The notes: generated by a model not told the origin, from the sequence alone. Counted from the stretch's first letter, positions 42,876-52,409 are shown. The stretch: 54,771 nt of DNA from Burkholderiaceae bacterium (GCA_030158305.1 JAOATE010000009.1:18361-73131), one strand, 5' to 3'. Numbers and translations: made by a program.

Positions 42876-43518
42876 GGCTTTTGTTCGCAGTTAATAAGTC
42901 GGTACCCTCAAACATCGCAATCAGATCACTGAGAGACTTGGCTTGCATTTTCCCCAGAACCCGAGCGCGATGCAGTTTGATCGTAGCGGCTGCTGAACCA
43001 CTGATTTCAGCAATTTCCTTGTTTGAGCGTCCGGAGATAATCTCGCTGCAGACTTCTTTTTCGCGTGGCGTCAGTCGCTCATAGCGCTGCTGAATATTCA
43101 GTGAGCGCAGTAGCACTGCATGCTGCTCAGCGTCTTTGGCAAGACCGCTATCGACTGCGCGCAGTAAGGACTCCATGGAAAACGGCTTGAGCAGGAAGTC
43201 CGCCGCACCTTGCTTCATTGCGCGAACGATTTGTGCAGGAAGGCTTTCACCGCTAATAAAAATAATAGGCGTGCGCCATTTGTTGGCGATGAGCTCGGCT
43301 TGAACTTCGACGCCGGATTTACCGGGCATGCGCATGTCTAGCAACACTACCGCGGGTGAAACTGGGACTGCGCTTTTGAGAAAGTCATCAGGCGCCTCAT
43401 AGACGCTGACTGTGTAGCCTAAACGTTCAAGCGTGCCCGTCAAGGCACGTCGAATGGACGCATCATCATCAATTAGATAAATATGACCCGAGACTGTCGT
43501 ATCGCCAGAAGTATCCAC
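42868..43518 (-). CDS. Orphan FixJ-family response regulator
   Basis: 216 residues from GTG 43518. Receiver domain with acidic pocket YLIDDDAS, phospho-acceptor Asp61 in VLLDMRMPGKSG, and Lys in FLLKPFSMESLL. A LuxR-type HTH follows with LTPREKEVCSEIISGRSNKEIAEISG and TIKLHRARVLGKM. No histidine kinase gene is in the window. The start is uncertain; an ATG at 43560 would add an odd Ile-rich stretch. It is convergent with the permease gene by eight bases and followed upstream by about 190 bases without a gene. Confidence 0.9.
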   Translation of the reverse strand: MDTSGDTTVSGHIYLIDDDASIRRALTGTLERLGYTVSVYEAPDDFLKSAVPVSPAVVLLDMRMPGKSGVEVQAELIANKWRTPIIFISGESLPAQIVRAMKQGAADFLLKPFSMESLLRAVDSGLAKDAEQHAVLLRSLNIQQRYERLTPREKEVCSEIISGRSNKEIAEISGSAAATIKLHRARVLGKMQAKSLSDLIAMFEGTDLLTANKSLS

Positions 43519-43710
43519 GCTACACCGAAATATTATGATGATGATTCTAAAGCGGAGCATTGGGCGAATTTAAATGCGCTGTCCGCCTTTGATCCGAGCT
43601 CTTACATATTGAAGCCGAACATTACAAAACTTTTCAATTTGTGCATATACACCTTAGAGCGTACGGAGAGAGGCGCAATGCGCTAATTTGACTAGCGGGG
43701 GTGGGTCTTT

Positions 43711-45282
43711 TCAGTGAGTCTGAACCTTAGATTGCCCTGCGTCAACGATGAATTTTGCCAAGGTCATGACCTCTGAATGAGGGTCGCGTATGTTTCTCAC
43801 CGCGCGTAACGTTGTGGTCATATTGTGTTGCGTGACATCCACAATGCCATAACCACGATATTCGGCATTGGCATAGAGGAAATAAGGGCTGTGGCGAAGA
43901 ATTTTTGCAAGTTCGGCCTCTGTGGCGCGATTGCGTGACGTGATGCTTGTGCCGCAAAACTCCACCCCGACGGGTTGGCTGTCAGGCTGGGCATAGTTGG
44001 ACAAAATGTGACCGACCCAGTTTTGGTGCACATCACCACCAAGCACCACCGGATTTTTCAGGCGAGTCGTGCGCATCGCGTCGATCAGTCTCTGGCGGGC
44101 AGCAGGATAGCCACTCCAGCCATCGTTTGAGATGCTTTGTGAGGTGGGTCCGCCATTTCGTGGTCCAAGAAGGCTTTGCTGACCCAGGACATTCCAGTTT
44201 GACTGGCTTTGTTCGAATTGGCGCTTGAGCCAAGCCTCTTGTTGTTGGCCGAGTAATGTTCGGTGCTCTTGAGTGAGGGTTTCGCAACGCGCTGGATTCA
44301 CCCGCCCACCGCCAGGTAGATTGCCCGGCGTACACGCTTGGCGGTGTCGGTATTGACGATTGTCGAGGGTGTAAAGCGTGGCGAGTTGGCCGAAGGGGAC
44401 GCTGCCATACACCTGTACCTGATCACCTTGGCGTTTAAGAAGTTGTGCAAAGTCCGCATAGCGAACGGGCATGTTTTCATAAAAGGCCTGATAAGCCGAA
44501 CGCCTGCGCTGGGCAAAATCCGGCACGGGTAAGCCTGAAAAGCCCGCATGTAATTCAGCGTAGTCATTTTGCACTTCGTGATCATCCCACGTCACGATCC
44601 ACGGACAGGCGGCATGCATGGCTTGTAAATGAGGATCAGACTTATGGAGTGCGTAACGATCACGGTAGTCATCCAAGCTCAGTACCCAGCCGCCTGTTGT
44701 GGGTCTGACGTCGCGCGTGGCAGAGGCGGGGTATTCGTAGATGTAGTCGCCTAAAAACATCACGACATCGAGTTCCTGCTGGCGCATGTCGCGATACGCG
44801 GAGTAAAAGCCATCTCCCCAGCGCTGGCAGGAGGCGTAGGCGAGTCGCAGCCTCGAGGCAGATTGATTGGGCGCTGGGAAGGTCCGTGTTTGTCCCACTG
44901 GACTGCTCGCGGTCCCTGTCAAAAAGCGATAAAAGTATGTGCGAGCCGGTGAGAGATCCGTCAGCTCTGCATGCAAAGAGTGGCCAAGCTCCGGCGTTGC
45001 AATGAGCCGACCTTGCTGAGCGATTTGGGTAAATTGTGGATCGTGAGCAAGCTGCCACACCACGGGGATATGATCATGCGTGCGGCCTGCTTGTGCAAGC
45101 GCTTCGCGACCAAGCCGTGACCAAAGCACCATGGAGTGGCTGGTTGGAGAGCCGCTTGCGACCCCAAGTGCGAAGGGGTCGGCCGGCCAGCTCAGGCGGC
45201 CCCAGCTCGTTTTAGGCAGGCTGACTAAGGCGGCTGTTGCCGCCGAAGCAGCCGCGAGACCTAAAAGCTGGCGGCGTTGCAT
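43711..45282 (-). CDS. phoD: PhoD-type alkaline phosphatase/phosphodiesterase
   Basis: 523 residues, exported. The N terminus MQRRQLLGLAAASAATAALVS is a twin-arginine signal (RRQLL). N-terminal PhoD domain, then the metallophosphatase core: FLGDYIYEY, IVTWDDHEVQNDY with Asp/His ligands, and VVLGGDVHQNWVG. It likely cleaves phosphate esters in the periplasm. ATG 45282 was chosen since it starts the Tat signal; a longer frame upstream runs into the YqhA gene. It lies 11 bases downstream of the YqhA-family gene. Confidence 0.93.
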   Translation of the reverse strand: MQRRQLLGLAAASAATAALVSLPKTSWGRLSWPADPFALGVASGSPTSHSMVLWSRLGREALAQAGRTHDHIPVVWQLAHDPQFTQIAQQGRLIATPELGHSLHAELTDLSPARTYFYRFLTGTASSPVGQTRTFPAPNQSASRLRLAYASCQRWGDGFYSAYRDMRQQELDVVMFLGDYIYEYPASATRDVRPTTGGWVLSLDDYRDRYALHKSDPHLQAMHAACPWIVTWDDHEVQNDYAELHAGFSGLPVPDFAQRRRSAYQAFYENMPVRYADFAQLLKRQGDQVQVYGSVPFGQLATLYTLDNRQYRHRQACTPGNLPGGGRVNPARCETLTQEHRTLLGQQQEAWLKRQFEQSQSNWNVLGQQSLLGPRNGGPTSQSISNDGWSGYPAARQRLIDAMRTTRLKNPVVLGGDVHQNWVGHILSNYAQPDSQPVGVEFCGTSITSRNRATEAELAKILRHSPYFLYANAEYRGYGIVDVTQHNMTTTLRAVRNIRDPHSEVMTLAKFIVDAGQSKVQTH

Positions 45283-45293
45283 GGAGGGTGCTG

Positions 45294-45815
45294 TTAGTGA
45301 TCTGAGCGCAGCAGTTTTTCGGTGTAGGCGATGGCGATTGCAGACACAACAAAGGCCAAATGAATGATGGTTTGCCACATTAACGTTGAGTCATCCATGC
45401 TGGGCGCATTGATAAAGGTTTTCAGCAGGTGAATCGAGGAGATGCCAATGATGGCAGTTGCCAGCTTAACCTTGAGCACACCGGCGTTGACATGGGAAAG
45501 CCATTCCGGTTGATCTGGGTGATCTTCAAGGTCAAGTCGGGAGACAAAGGTTTCCCAACCGCCAACGATCACCATGATCAACAGGTTAGAAATCATCACT
45601 ACATCGATCAGGCCCAGAACGATCAGCATCAGTTCGGTTTCGGTGACTGATTTTTCGATCGCCATCATGCCGATGAGATGAATCAGCTCTTTCCAAAATT
45701 GCCAGACGTAAATACCTTGGGCGACGATCAGTCCGAGATAGAGTGGTGCCTGGAGCCAGCGGCTCATAAAAATCCAGCGTGGCATTGCACGCATTTTGCT
45801 TTTCTGTGGTGTCAT
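45294..45815 (-). CDS. YqhA/UPF0114 family membrane protein
   Basis: 173 residues with about four transmembrane helices. Family (TIGR00645) stretches include [50 protein letters not shown], and the [20 protein letters not shown] segment. Function unknown; E. coli YqhA is a homologue. It is followed 11 bases later by phoD, so probably co-transcribed. Confidence 0.93.
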   Translation of the reverse strand: MTPQKSKMRAMPRWIFMSRWLQAPLYLGLIVAQGIYVWQFWKELIHLIGMMAIEKSVTETELMLIVLGLIDVVMISNLLIMVIVGGWETFVSRLDLEDHPDQPEWLSHVNAGVLKVKLATAIIGISSIHLLKTFINAPSMDDSTLMWQTIIHLAFVVSAIAIAYTEKLLRSDH

Positions 45816-45886
45816 TTTTATTTCAGTGTTTAAAGGTATCGGACGGCCGGAATTAAATCATAGTTTGATGACAAAATAAGTATTGG

Positions 45887-47041
45887 TCACACAGGATACG
45901 TGCCAGGGAGCAGGATGCTTTTATCCACGGTTTCAACGTCCGTCCGACCGCAAAATGCCATCGTCAGGTCGAGTTCCTTGTGAAGCATTTCAAGTACTTT
46001 GGTGACGCCTGGGCCACCCATGGCGCCTAAGCCGTACAAAAAAGCGCGACCAATATAGCAACCCTGTGCGCCGAGCGCGCGTGCCTTGAGGACATCTTGA
46101 CCGCTGCGCACACCGCCATCCATATGAATTTCGATTTGTTTGCCCACGGCATCCACGATTGCGGGAAGGCACTGAATGCTGGACTCTGCGCCATCAAGTT
46201 GGCGTCCGCCGTGGTTGCTGACGATCAGCGCATCTGCACCGCTGTTGAGCGCGAGGCGAGCGTCTTCGGGGTCCTGAATACCTTTGAGGATGAGCTTGCC
46301 ACCCCAGAGTTTTTTGATCCACTCGACATCATTCCAGTTGAGTGCGGGGTCAAATTGTGAAGCGGTCCATTCGCTGAGCTTGCTCATGTCGGAGACACCT
46401 TTGACGTGTCCGACGATGTTGCCAAACTGGCGCCGCGGCGTGCCGAGCATGCCGAGGGCCCAGCGCGGCTTGGTCGCGATGTCGATCATGTTGGCAAGCG
46501 TCATCTTTGGCGGAGCGCTTAAGCCATTTTTCAGGTCTTTGTGACGCTGGCCAAGGATCTGTAAATCGAGAGTGAGAACCAGCGCAGAGCAGTTGGCGCG
46601 TTTCGCCCGTTCAATCAGGCGCTCAATGAAGTCCCGATCTTTCATGACGTACAGCTGAAACCAGAAGGGGTGATGATTGGTGCCCTCGGCCACATCTTCG
46701 ATCGAGCAGATACTCATGGTCGAAAGAGTAAAAGGTACGCCAAAGTCTTTTGCCGCGCGGGCCGCCAAAATCTCACCATCGGCGTGCTGCATGCCAGTCA
46801 GCCCAGTCGGGGCGATGGCAACAGGCATTGCCACTTTTTGACCAATCATGGTGGTCGCGGTTGAGCGGTTTTCCATGTTGACCAAAATACGTTGGCGCAG
46901 TTTGATTTTTTGAAAATCGCTTTCGTTGGCACGATACGTGCTTTCAGTCCAGGAACCCGAGTCTGCGTAGTCGTAAAACATACGTGGGACACGTTTTTTA
47001 GCGAGAACGCGTAGATCTTCGACGCTAGTAATGACTGTCAT
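45887..47041 (-). CDS. FMN-dependent alpha-hydroxy-acid oxidase (L-lactate dehydrogenase LldD-like)
   Basis: 384 residues, membrane-associated FMN enzyme that oxidises an L-2-hydroxy acid. Family motifs: YADSGSWTESTYRAN at the N terminus, AIAPTGLTGMQH, FWFQLYV, VLTLDLQILGQR, KGIQDPEDA and the active-site SNHGGRQLDG, followed by MDGGVRSGQDVLKA. The unusual VLTLDLQ, where many have VLTVD, fits the family range. ATG 47041 starts the conserved region (a longer frame begins at 47080). No lactate permease is adjacent; the substrate is inferred. Confidence 0.93.
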   Translation of the reverse strand: MTVITSVEDLRVLAKKRVPRMFYDYADSGSWTESTYRANESDFQKIKLRQRILVNMENRSTATTMIGQKVAMPVAIAPTGLTGMQHADGEILAARAAKDFGVPFTLSTMSICSIEDVAEGTNHHPFWFQLYVMKDRDFIERLIERAKRANCSALVLTLDLQILGQRHKDLKNGLSAPPKMTLANMIDIATKPRWALGMLGTPRRQFGNIVGHVKGVSDMSKLSEWTASQFDPALNWNDVEWIKKLWGGKLILKGIQDPEDARLALNSGADALIVSNHGGRQLDGAESSIQCLPAIVDAVGKQIEIHMDGGVRSGQDVLKARALGAQGCYIGRAFLYGLGAMGGPGVTKVLEMLHKELDLTMAFCGRTDVETVDKSILLPGTYPV

Positions 47042-47192
47042 GTTGCATGGTCTCCGGACATGAGTGCATGAATGAACCAAAGTGGTGCATACGCAAGGTG
47101 GCTGCGCGTAGGCGCAAGTTTAACGGGCGCGGGTGGTTTCTGCAGGTTATATTTAACCGCCTCTTTTAAGGCAATGTTTTGAGGAGTGTGAG

Positions 47193-47387
47193 ATGGGAAA
47201 GCAAAAACTGGCTGTTCTGGGTGCCTTATCAGTTGTGAGCGCACAGGCAAGCGCGCATCCAGGGCATGGTGAGAGTTTGCTTGGGGAGATTTTTCACACA
47301 CTGACCGCGGCGGATCACTTCCCGATCACGATGGTGATAGGCGTGGCGTTGGTCACAGGTCTTTTGATCTGGCAAAGCCGCCGCTAA
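47193..47387 (+). CDS. Small HupE/UreJ-like membrane protein
   Basis: 64 residues. A Sec signal (KLAVLGALSVVSAQASA) is followed by HPGHGESLLGEIFHTLTAADHF. That resembles the first two-thirds of the HupE/UreJ N terminus (AHPGHG...HPLTGLDH), which binds or senses nickel/cobalt. A single transmembrane helix (TMVIGVALVTGLLIWQSRR) then ends the protein, so it is far shorter than HupE (about 190). GAGGAG precedes ATG 47193. The gene is single, between two unrelated genes. Confidence 0.75.
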   Translation: MGKQKLAVLGALSVVSAQASAHPGHGESLLGEIFHTLTAADHFPITMVIGVALVTGLLIWQSRR

Positions 47388-47411
47388 GTCGATTTTGCAG
47401 CGCTAACCCCA

Positions 47412-48293
47412 TCAGGCTCGGCGTTTGAGCCAACTTGGCCAAGAGGCCTGGTTAATGATGAGTACGCCCAGCATGGTGATAAAAATGCCCATCAGCACAG
47501 AGGGCGTCAAGGGTTCGTCAAATAATACCCATGCCATGATGGCCGTAGTGGGTGGAACCAGATACATCATGCTGCTGACTTTGGTGGCATCGCCACGTCT
47601 CAGCAAGATAAACCATAAGCTCATGGCGCCAATCGAAATCGCCAAGATGCCCCACAGCATCGCCCCGATCATAGGGATGGTCCATTGAATCTCGCGCGTT
47701 TCAAAAAGAAACATCATGATCACGCAGAGCAAGGTGCTGATAGAAAATTGAATCACCGAGCCTGTGCGTAAATCAAAGGCAGGGCAAAAGCGTTTTTGAT
47801 AAAGCGTGCCGGAGGTAATGGCGAACATGCCGGCAAAGGCGAGCACAGTGCTGGCGAGAGTCAGACCTTCAAGTCGGATGTTGGTAAACAGTACGAGCGC
47901 GACCCCTGTCAGACCTAAAGCGAGGCCGAGCCATTGCCTGGGAGTAACGCGCTCTGAGACAAAGGAGGCGAGCAGGCCGGTCAAAATGGGTTGCAATCCA
48001 ATGATGAGGGCTGCCAAACCTGCAGGCATGCCGAGTTTGACGGCAGCCCAAACCCCACCTAAGTAGCCAAACTGAAACAGTGCGCCTGCAATGGCGATGT
48101 GCCAGACCTGTTTGCCACGTGGCCAAGGGGCTTTGAGCCACAGGACCACCGGGAGCATACATAGCACCACTGCGCCAAAGCGAATCGCCAAAAAGGTCAT
48201 CGGTTCGGAGTAGGGCATGCCGTAGCGGGCGATGATGAAACCGGTGCTCCAGATCAGGATAAAAACCGGGGTAAACCAAAAAGTACTTTTCAT
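47412..48293 (-). CDS. EamA-family (DMT) transporter
   Basis: 293 residues, ten transmembrane helices in two EamA repeats. First repeat opens FILIWSTGFIIARYG and ends with LQPILTGLLASFVSERVTPRQWLGL; the second has the matching LVPPTTAIMAWVLFDEPLTPS. Drug/metabolite exporter family of unknown substrate. It is convergent with the small HupE-like gene and divergent from the MFS gene. Confidence 0.93.
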   Translation of the reverse strand: MKSTFWFTPVFILIWSTGFIIARYGMPYSEPMTFLAIRFGAVVLCMLPVVLWLKAPWPRGKQVWHIAIAGALFQFGYLGGVWAAVKLGMPAGLAALIIGLQPILTGLLASFVSERVTPRQWLGLALGLTGVALVLFTNIRLEGLTLASTVLAFAGMFAITSGTLYQKRFCPAFDLRTGSVIQFSISTLLCVIMMFLFETREIQWTIPMIGAMLWGILAISIGAMSLWFILLRRGDATKVSSMMYLVPPTTAIMAWVLFDEPLTPSVLMGIFITMLGVLIINQASWPSWLKRRA

Positions 48294-48375
48294 AGACCAG
48301 AGTGTACGTCCAGATGCTGCCCTATTGCGCCGGTTTGAGTCATGTTACGCTGCATCGTCTTCTTGAATACTTCGT

Positions 48376-49626
48376 ATGAACAACACACCGGCCCCCGCAG
48401 AACTCATCGATTCGCGCTACGCATTTTGGCGTTTGGTCATTGCCTTGCTGGCGATGCTGATGGGCAGCAGCTGCATGTTCGTCGTCGCGGTCGTTCTGCC
48501 TGAGGTTCAAGCCGAGTTTGGGGTGTCCCGTTCTGATGCCTCGCTGCCTTACACGCTGATGATGATCGGTTTCGGTGTGGGCGGGGTCTACATGGGCAAA
48601 ATCGCGGATCGTTTTGGGGTCACGATCTCCCTGTTAATCGGTTCTGCCGGGATTGTGATTGGTTTTATCTGGGCGGGACTGAGTACCAGCATCATGGGCT
48701 TTGCGATGGCCCATGGGCTCTTTTTGGGTTTGTTGGGGACCTCGTCGACCTTTGCGCCACTCGTGGCCGATACCTCGCTGTGGTGGAACAAACGACGTGG
48801 CATCGCAGTCGCGGTGTGCGCGAGCGGTAACTATCTCGCTGGTGCGGTCTGGCCGTATTTGGCGCAGTGGGGCGTGACCACGATTGGCTGGCGAGAGACA
48901 TATCTGTGGATGGGCGTTGTTTGCGGTGTCAGCATGGGCATTCTTGCCTTGTTTTTAAGGCGTCGTCCTCCGCTGAATGTGGTTTCTACCTCCACGGTTT
49001 CGACCAGCTTTTCTTCGACACGCCCTTTCGGGTTGAGCATGGGACAAGCCCAGACCCTCCTGATCATTGCAGGCTTGGCTTGTTGTGTGGCGATGTCGAT
49101 GCCACAAGTGCATATCGTGGCCTACTGTGTCGACTTAGGGTATGGCGCGGCACGTGGTGCAGAGATGTTGTCGCTGATGCTGGCGTGTGGTGTGGTGAGC
49201 CGCCTGATTTCGGGTGTCATTTGCGACAAGATAGGCGGTATTCGAACGCTTTTATTGGGTTCGTCTTTGCAGGGCATTGCATTGCTAATGTTCTTGCCGT
49301 TTGATGGTTTGGTGTCGCTCTATCTGATTGCTGCGACGTTCGGATTGTTTCAGGGCGGTATTGTGCCGTCCTACGCGATTATTATTCGTGAGCATTTTCC
49401 GGCTGCGGAAACGGGGCGTCGCGTGGGGGCGGTCATTATGGCGACGATGCTCGGAATGGCGTTGGGTGGCTGGATGTCCGGAAAAATCTTCGATGTCACC
49501 GGATCCTACAAGGTCGCGATGATTAACGGCTTGATTTGGAATGCACTCAATCTGACGATTGCTTTTTGGTTGTTCTGGCGCCTGAGACGCCAGAGTCTGA
49601 GCGTGTCAGGTAAAGCGTTTGGCTAA
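48376..49626 (+). CDS. MFS transporter
   Basis: 416 residues, twelve predicted transmembrane helices. The family motif between TM2 and TM3 is recognisable (GKIADRFGV), with the second-half equivalent CDKIGGIRT. Substrate unknown; it resembles monocarboxylate/oxalate-formate-type carriers by general layout only. Its last 21 bases overlap the convergent carbonic anhydrase gene. Confidence 0.92.
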   Translation: MNNTPAPAELIDSRYAFWRLVIALLAMLMGSSCMFVVAVVLPEVQAEFGVSRSDASLPYTLMMIGFGVGGVYMGKIADRFGVTISLLIGSAGIVIGFIWAGLSTSIMGFAMAHGLFLGLLGTSSTFAPLVADTSLWWNKRRGIAVAVCASGNYLAGAVWPYLAQWGVTTIGWRETYLWMGVVCGVSMGILALFLRRRPPLNVVSTSTVSTSFSSTRPFGLSMGQAQTLLIIAGLACCVAMSMPQVHIVAYCVDLGYGAARGAEMLSLMLACGVVSRLISGVICDKIGGIRTLLLGSSLQGIALLMFLPFDGLVSLYLIAATFGLFQGGIVPSYAIIIREHFPAAETGRRVGAVIMATMLGMALGGWMSGKIFDVTGSYKVAMINGLIWNALNLTIAFWLFWRLRRQSLSVSGKAFG

Positions 49627-50286
49627 GACCAACTGGTAGCGCTGCTCGAGTTCATCGGGCGAGGCGACGCTCACGCCTAGATCGCGTGCGAGTCCGTCTT
49701 CTACGCCATACACCCATCCATGAATTGTCACGGGCTGGCCATGATGCCAAGCGTCTTGGACACTGGTCGTTTGGCAAACATTGACCACCTGTTCGATGAC
49801 ATTGAGTTCGCACAGGCGATCAAGCCGCTCGGTCTGATTCGTGAGCCGGCCTAGGTAAGTGCCGTGCTTGTCGTGAACGTCTTTGACGTGTCGAATCCAA
49901 TTGTCTGCTAAGCCGATACGAACATTTTCCATTGCAGCTCGCACACCACCACAACCGTAGTGACCGACGACGATAATGTGTTTGACCTTGAGCTGATCAA
50001 TGGCGAACTGAATGACGGATAGTGCATTCAAGTCGGTGTGCACCACGACGTTGGCAATATTTCTGTGAACAAAGACTTCTCCGGGTGCCAGGCCCGTGAT
50101 TTGATTGGCGGGTACCCGTGAGTCTGAGCATCCAATCCAAAGGTATTCAGGAGACTGCTGATTGGCCAGTCGGTTAAAAAACTCAGGGTCACTTTTGATG
50201 ACCGAGGCGACCCACTCTTTGTTTTTTTCAAAGAGTTGAGTGAGTTCGTGGGGGTTGGTTGATTTTGTCGTGTTTGAAGCGGTCAT
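49606..50286 (-). CDS. can: Beta-class carbonic anhydrase
   Basis: 226 residues. Hydrates CO2 to bicarbonate. Zinc ligands and active site: Cys53, Asp55 and Arg57 in IGCSDSR, then His109 and Cys112 in VGHYGCGG. This is the E. coli Can type. It is preceded on the same strand by a lipoprotein gene 30 bases away, oriented the same way but downstream. It supplies bicarbonate for carboxylases. Confidence 0.97.
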   Translation of the reverse strand: MTASNTTKSTNPHELTQLFEKNKEWVASVIKSDPEFFNRLANQQSPEYLWIGCSDSRVPANQITGLAPGEVFVHRNIANVVVHTDLNALSVIQFAIDQLKVKHIIVVGHYGCGGVRAAMENVRIGLADNWIRHVKDVHDKHGTYLGRLTNQTERLDRLCELNVIEQVVNVCQTTSVQDAWHHGQPVTIHGWVYGVEDGLARDLGVSVASPDELEQRYQLVLAKRFT

Positions 50287-50316
50287 GTACAGGGGCTCTC
50301 GGTGATGCGTATTAGA

Positions 50317-50814
50317 TTAAGGCTGCGTGGCACCGGCTTGTTTGAGTAGCGCCTCAAGCATTGAAAAGGAGGCTTGATCGAGCAGATTGATGCGCGTGAT
50401 TTTGACCCCTGCATCAATCTCAACGCCAAGCGGTGAAGCAAACTGAATGTAAGCGTTACCAATCACACGTACGTCGCGCCCCTCGGTTGCCATGACAAAC
50501 TTAACGTTGTCTGTGAGGTTTTTAGCGTACTCGTCATTCATCAGCGTCACCAGCATTTTTTCGCGATCTTCGCTCAGTCGATTACGGATGCAGAGGACTT
50601 CGAATTGGTCCGGGACAATCCGCATGCGGCTCTGAGAGCATGCACTCATCAGACTATTTTTAACCTGTACGTCAGACATGTTTTTAAAGACAACTTCAGC
50701 GAGGCGTTCAGGTACGACCTTCGCTTCTTTTTTCTGCTCTTTGCCGGAGGAACCGCAACCGAGCAGGAGCAAGAGCAGCGTTGCGCCGAGGATGGTCTTA
50801 AAAGGTGTGCGCAT
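50317..50814 (-). CDS. Lipoprotein of unknown function
   Basis: 165 residues. Signal peptide with lipobox LLGC (LLLLLLGCGSS, Cys20), then a lysine-rich stretch and a compact domain with mixed strands (VVFKNMSDVQVKNSLMSAC, FEVLCIRNRL, VRVIGNAYIQFASPLG). I do not recognise the family. It lies between the SDR gene (15 bases) and the carbonic anhydrase gene (30 bases), all on the minus strand, so co-transcription is likely. Confidence 0.8.
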   Translation of the reverse strand: MRTPFKTILGATLLLLLLGCGSSGKEQKKEAKVVPERLAEVVFKNMSDVQVKNSLMSACSQSRMRIVPDQFEVLCIRNRLSEDREKMLVTLMNDEYAKNLTDNVKFVMATEGRDVRVIGNAYIQFASPLGVEIDAGVKITRINLLDQASFSMLEALLKQAGATQP

Positions 50815-50829
50815 GAAGTATTCCAGTGA

Positions 50830-51579
50830 CTAGAGTGTTTGTCCGCCGTCGACGACGATGGTCTGGCCTGTGACCCAAGAACCCAGGTCGCTGACAAGAA
50901 AGGCGACAACTTGACCAATCTCTTCGGGTTTGCCATAGCGACCAAAAGGGATTTTTGATAGCGTCGCTTCGTACAGTTTCGGATTGTCGCGTTTGACCTT
51001 GTCCCAGTTTCCGCCTTCGAAAAACACAGAGCCTGGCGCGATGCAGTTTACTCGGATGTTTTTCTTGGCATAGGACAAGGCCTGAGTCTGGGTGTATTCC
51101 ATCATGGCGGCTTTGATGGCGCCGTAGGGTACGGAGCGGACGGTTGCTTTGAGACCAGAGATCGAGGAAATGTGGATGATGTTTCCACCTTGTTTTTCAA
51201 GAAAGGGCATTGCAGCTGCGCTGGCACGCACGGCTGCCATCAAATCGATTTGTACGCTTGCCGCCCAGTCTTCCTCGCTGTCTTGGCGACCGAATGCCGA
51301 GGCGTTATTGACCAAGATGTCGACGCCGCCTAACTTGGCAGCGGAGTCGTTCACCCAAGATTTGATCGCCTCCGCATTGCCCAAGTCGCAAGCGGTCGTG
51401 AGTACGCGACCGCCATGTTGAGAAAGAATTTTTTCCGCGTCGGCTAGTGAGCTCGGCGTGCGAGCACAGATCGACACATCCGCACCTGCTTGAGCAAAAC
51501 ACTGGGCGATTCCGAGGCCAATGCCGCGACTGCCTCCGGCGATCAGGGCACGCTTACCTTTCAAATTGATCTGCATCAT
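50830..51579 (-). CDS. SDR-family oxidoreductase
   Basis: 249 residues, classical short-chain dehydrogenase. NAD(P) motif AGGSRGIGLGIA near residue 15, NNAS (VDILVNNAS), and the catalytic Ser-Tyr-Lys set in HISSISG and PYGAIKAAM. The end SDLGSWVTGQTIVVDGGQTL is the usual C-terminal motif. AAGG precedes ATG 51579; a longer frame starts at 51675. Substrate unknown. It is the first gene of the SDR-lipoprotein-can row. Confidence 0.95.
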   Translation of the reverse strand: MMQINLKGKRALIAGGSRGIGLGIAQCFAQAGADVSICARTPSSLADAEKILSQHGGRVLTTACDLGNAEAIKSWVNDSAAKLGGVDILVNNASAFGRQDSEEDWAASVQIDLMAAVRASAAAMPFLEKQGGNIIHISSISGLKATVRSVPYGAIKAAMMEYTQTQALSYAKKNIRVNCIAPGSVFFEGGNWDKVKRDNPKLYEATLSKIPFGRYGKPEEIGQVVAFLVSDLGSWVTGQTIVVDGGQTL

Positions 51580-51653
51580 TGTTGTACCTTGAGTGATATT
51601 ACGGTCGAGTTTATAGCAAACAGTAGAAGGAGTACTCGAAAATGATGGGCATA

Positions 51654-51679
51654 AAAAATGGCTCCTAGGAGCCATTTTT
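51654..51679 (-). terminator. Intrinsic terminator of the TerC gene
   Basis: A perfect 12-bp hairpin (AAAAATGGCTCC / GGAGCCATTTTT) with a 2-base loop; T run on the minus side. It is 32 bases after the TerC stop. Confidence 0.93.
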
Positions 51680-51710
51680 AAGTGCGGACAGGCGTGTGGG
51701 CCTGTTGCGA

Positions 51711-52409
51711 TTAGTGCGCTTGTGAGGCTTTTGCTTTTTTGGCCTTCATGTTGCCGACCAGTAAAACACCAACAATGGCAATCACAATCAGACCCCAGTA
51801 CAACATGGATGAGGTGCTGGTACCCGCTTTGAAAATGTCGCTCAGGAGTTGTTCGTTCACGATCATTTTACCGGCTGTGAAAGCCAGAACGGCTGCGCCG
51901 AGGCTGATGACGATTGGAAAGCGCTCAACAATCTTGAGTACAACGGTACTGCCGAGCACAACGATTGGAATGCTAATCAGCAGACCGAGCACGACCAGAT
52001 CGAAGGAGCCTTGGGCTGCGCCTGCAACACCAAGCACGTTGTCGATACCCATCAGTGCATCCGCGATGATGATGGTTTTCATTGCACCCCAGAAACCATT
52101 GACTTTCATGTCGTCATGGCCTTCTTCTTCGCCTGAGTCGGCTAGAAGCTTGTAGGCGATCCAGATCAAACCCAAACCACCCACCAGCATCAGGCCAGGG
52201 ATCTTGAGCAGCCAGACTACAACAAGTGTCATGGCCGAACGAACGACGATAGCGCCGACGGTGCCCCAGATGATGGCCTTTTTCTGAAGTGCAGGTGGCA
52301 GCTTGCGCGCGGCAAGTGCAATCACAATAGCGTTGTCGCCCGCGAGGACGAGGTCAATAACGATGATGGCCAGTAGTGCGGACCACCAGGGAGCGGAGAA
52401 CATTTCCAT
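51711..52409 (-). CDS. TerC-family membrane protein (Mn-riboswitch controlled)
   Basis: 232 residues, about seven transmembrane helices. TerC motifs with buried acidic residues: DLVLAGDNAIVIALAA and the second repeat IIIADALMGIDNVLGVAGAAQ. Members under yybP-ykoY riboswitches (YkoY, Alx) export Mn2+ or metallate exported proteins. A manganese riboswitch upstream (52435-52590) supports the same role here; tellurite resistance is not implied. It ends with a strong terminator at 51654-51679. Confidence 0.93.
   Translation of the reverse strand: MEMFSAPWWSALLAIIVIDLVLAGDNAIVIALAARKLPPALQKKAIIWGTVGAIVVRSAMTLVVVWLLKIPGLMLVGGLGLIWIAYKLLADSGEEEGHDDMKVNGFWGAMKTIIIADALMGIDNVLGVAGAAQGSFDLVVLGLLISIPIVVLGSTVVLKIVERFPIVISLGAAVLAFTAGKMIVNEQLLSDIFKAGTSTSSMLYWGLIVIAIVGVLLVGNMKAKKAKASQAH

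Noticed and set aside
43519-43710. A 67-codon open frame around 43483-43686
   Set aside because: No ribosome site or recognisable motif; it overlaps the regulator start region and is probably intergenic.
51711-52409. Tellurite resistance gene
   Set aside because: TerC-family naming only; the Mn riboswitch points to manganese, and no other ter genes are present.
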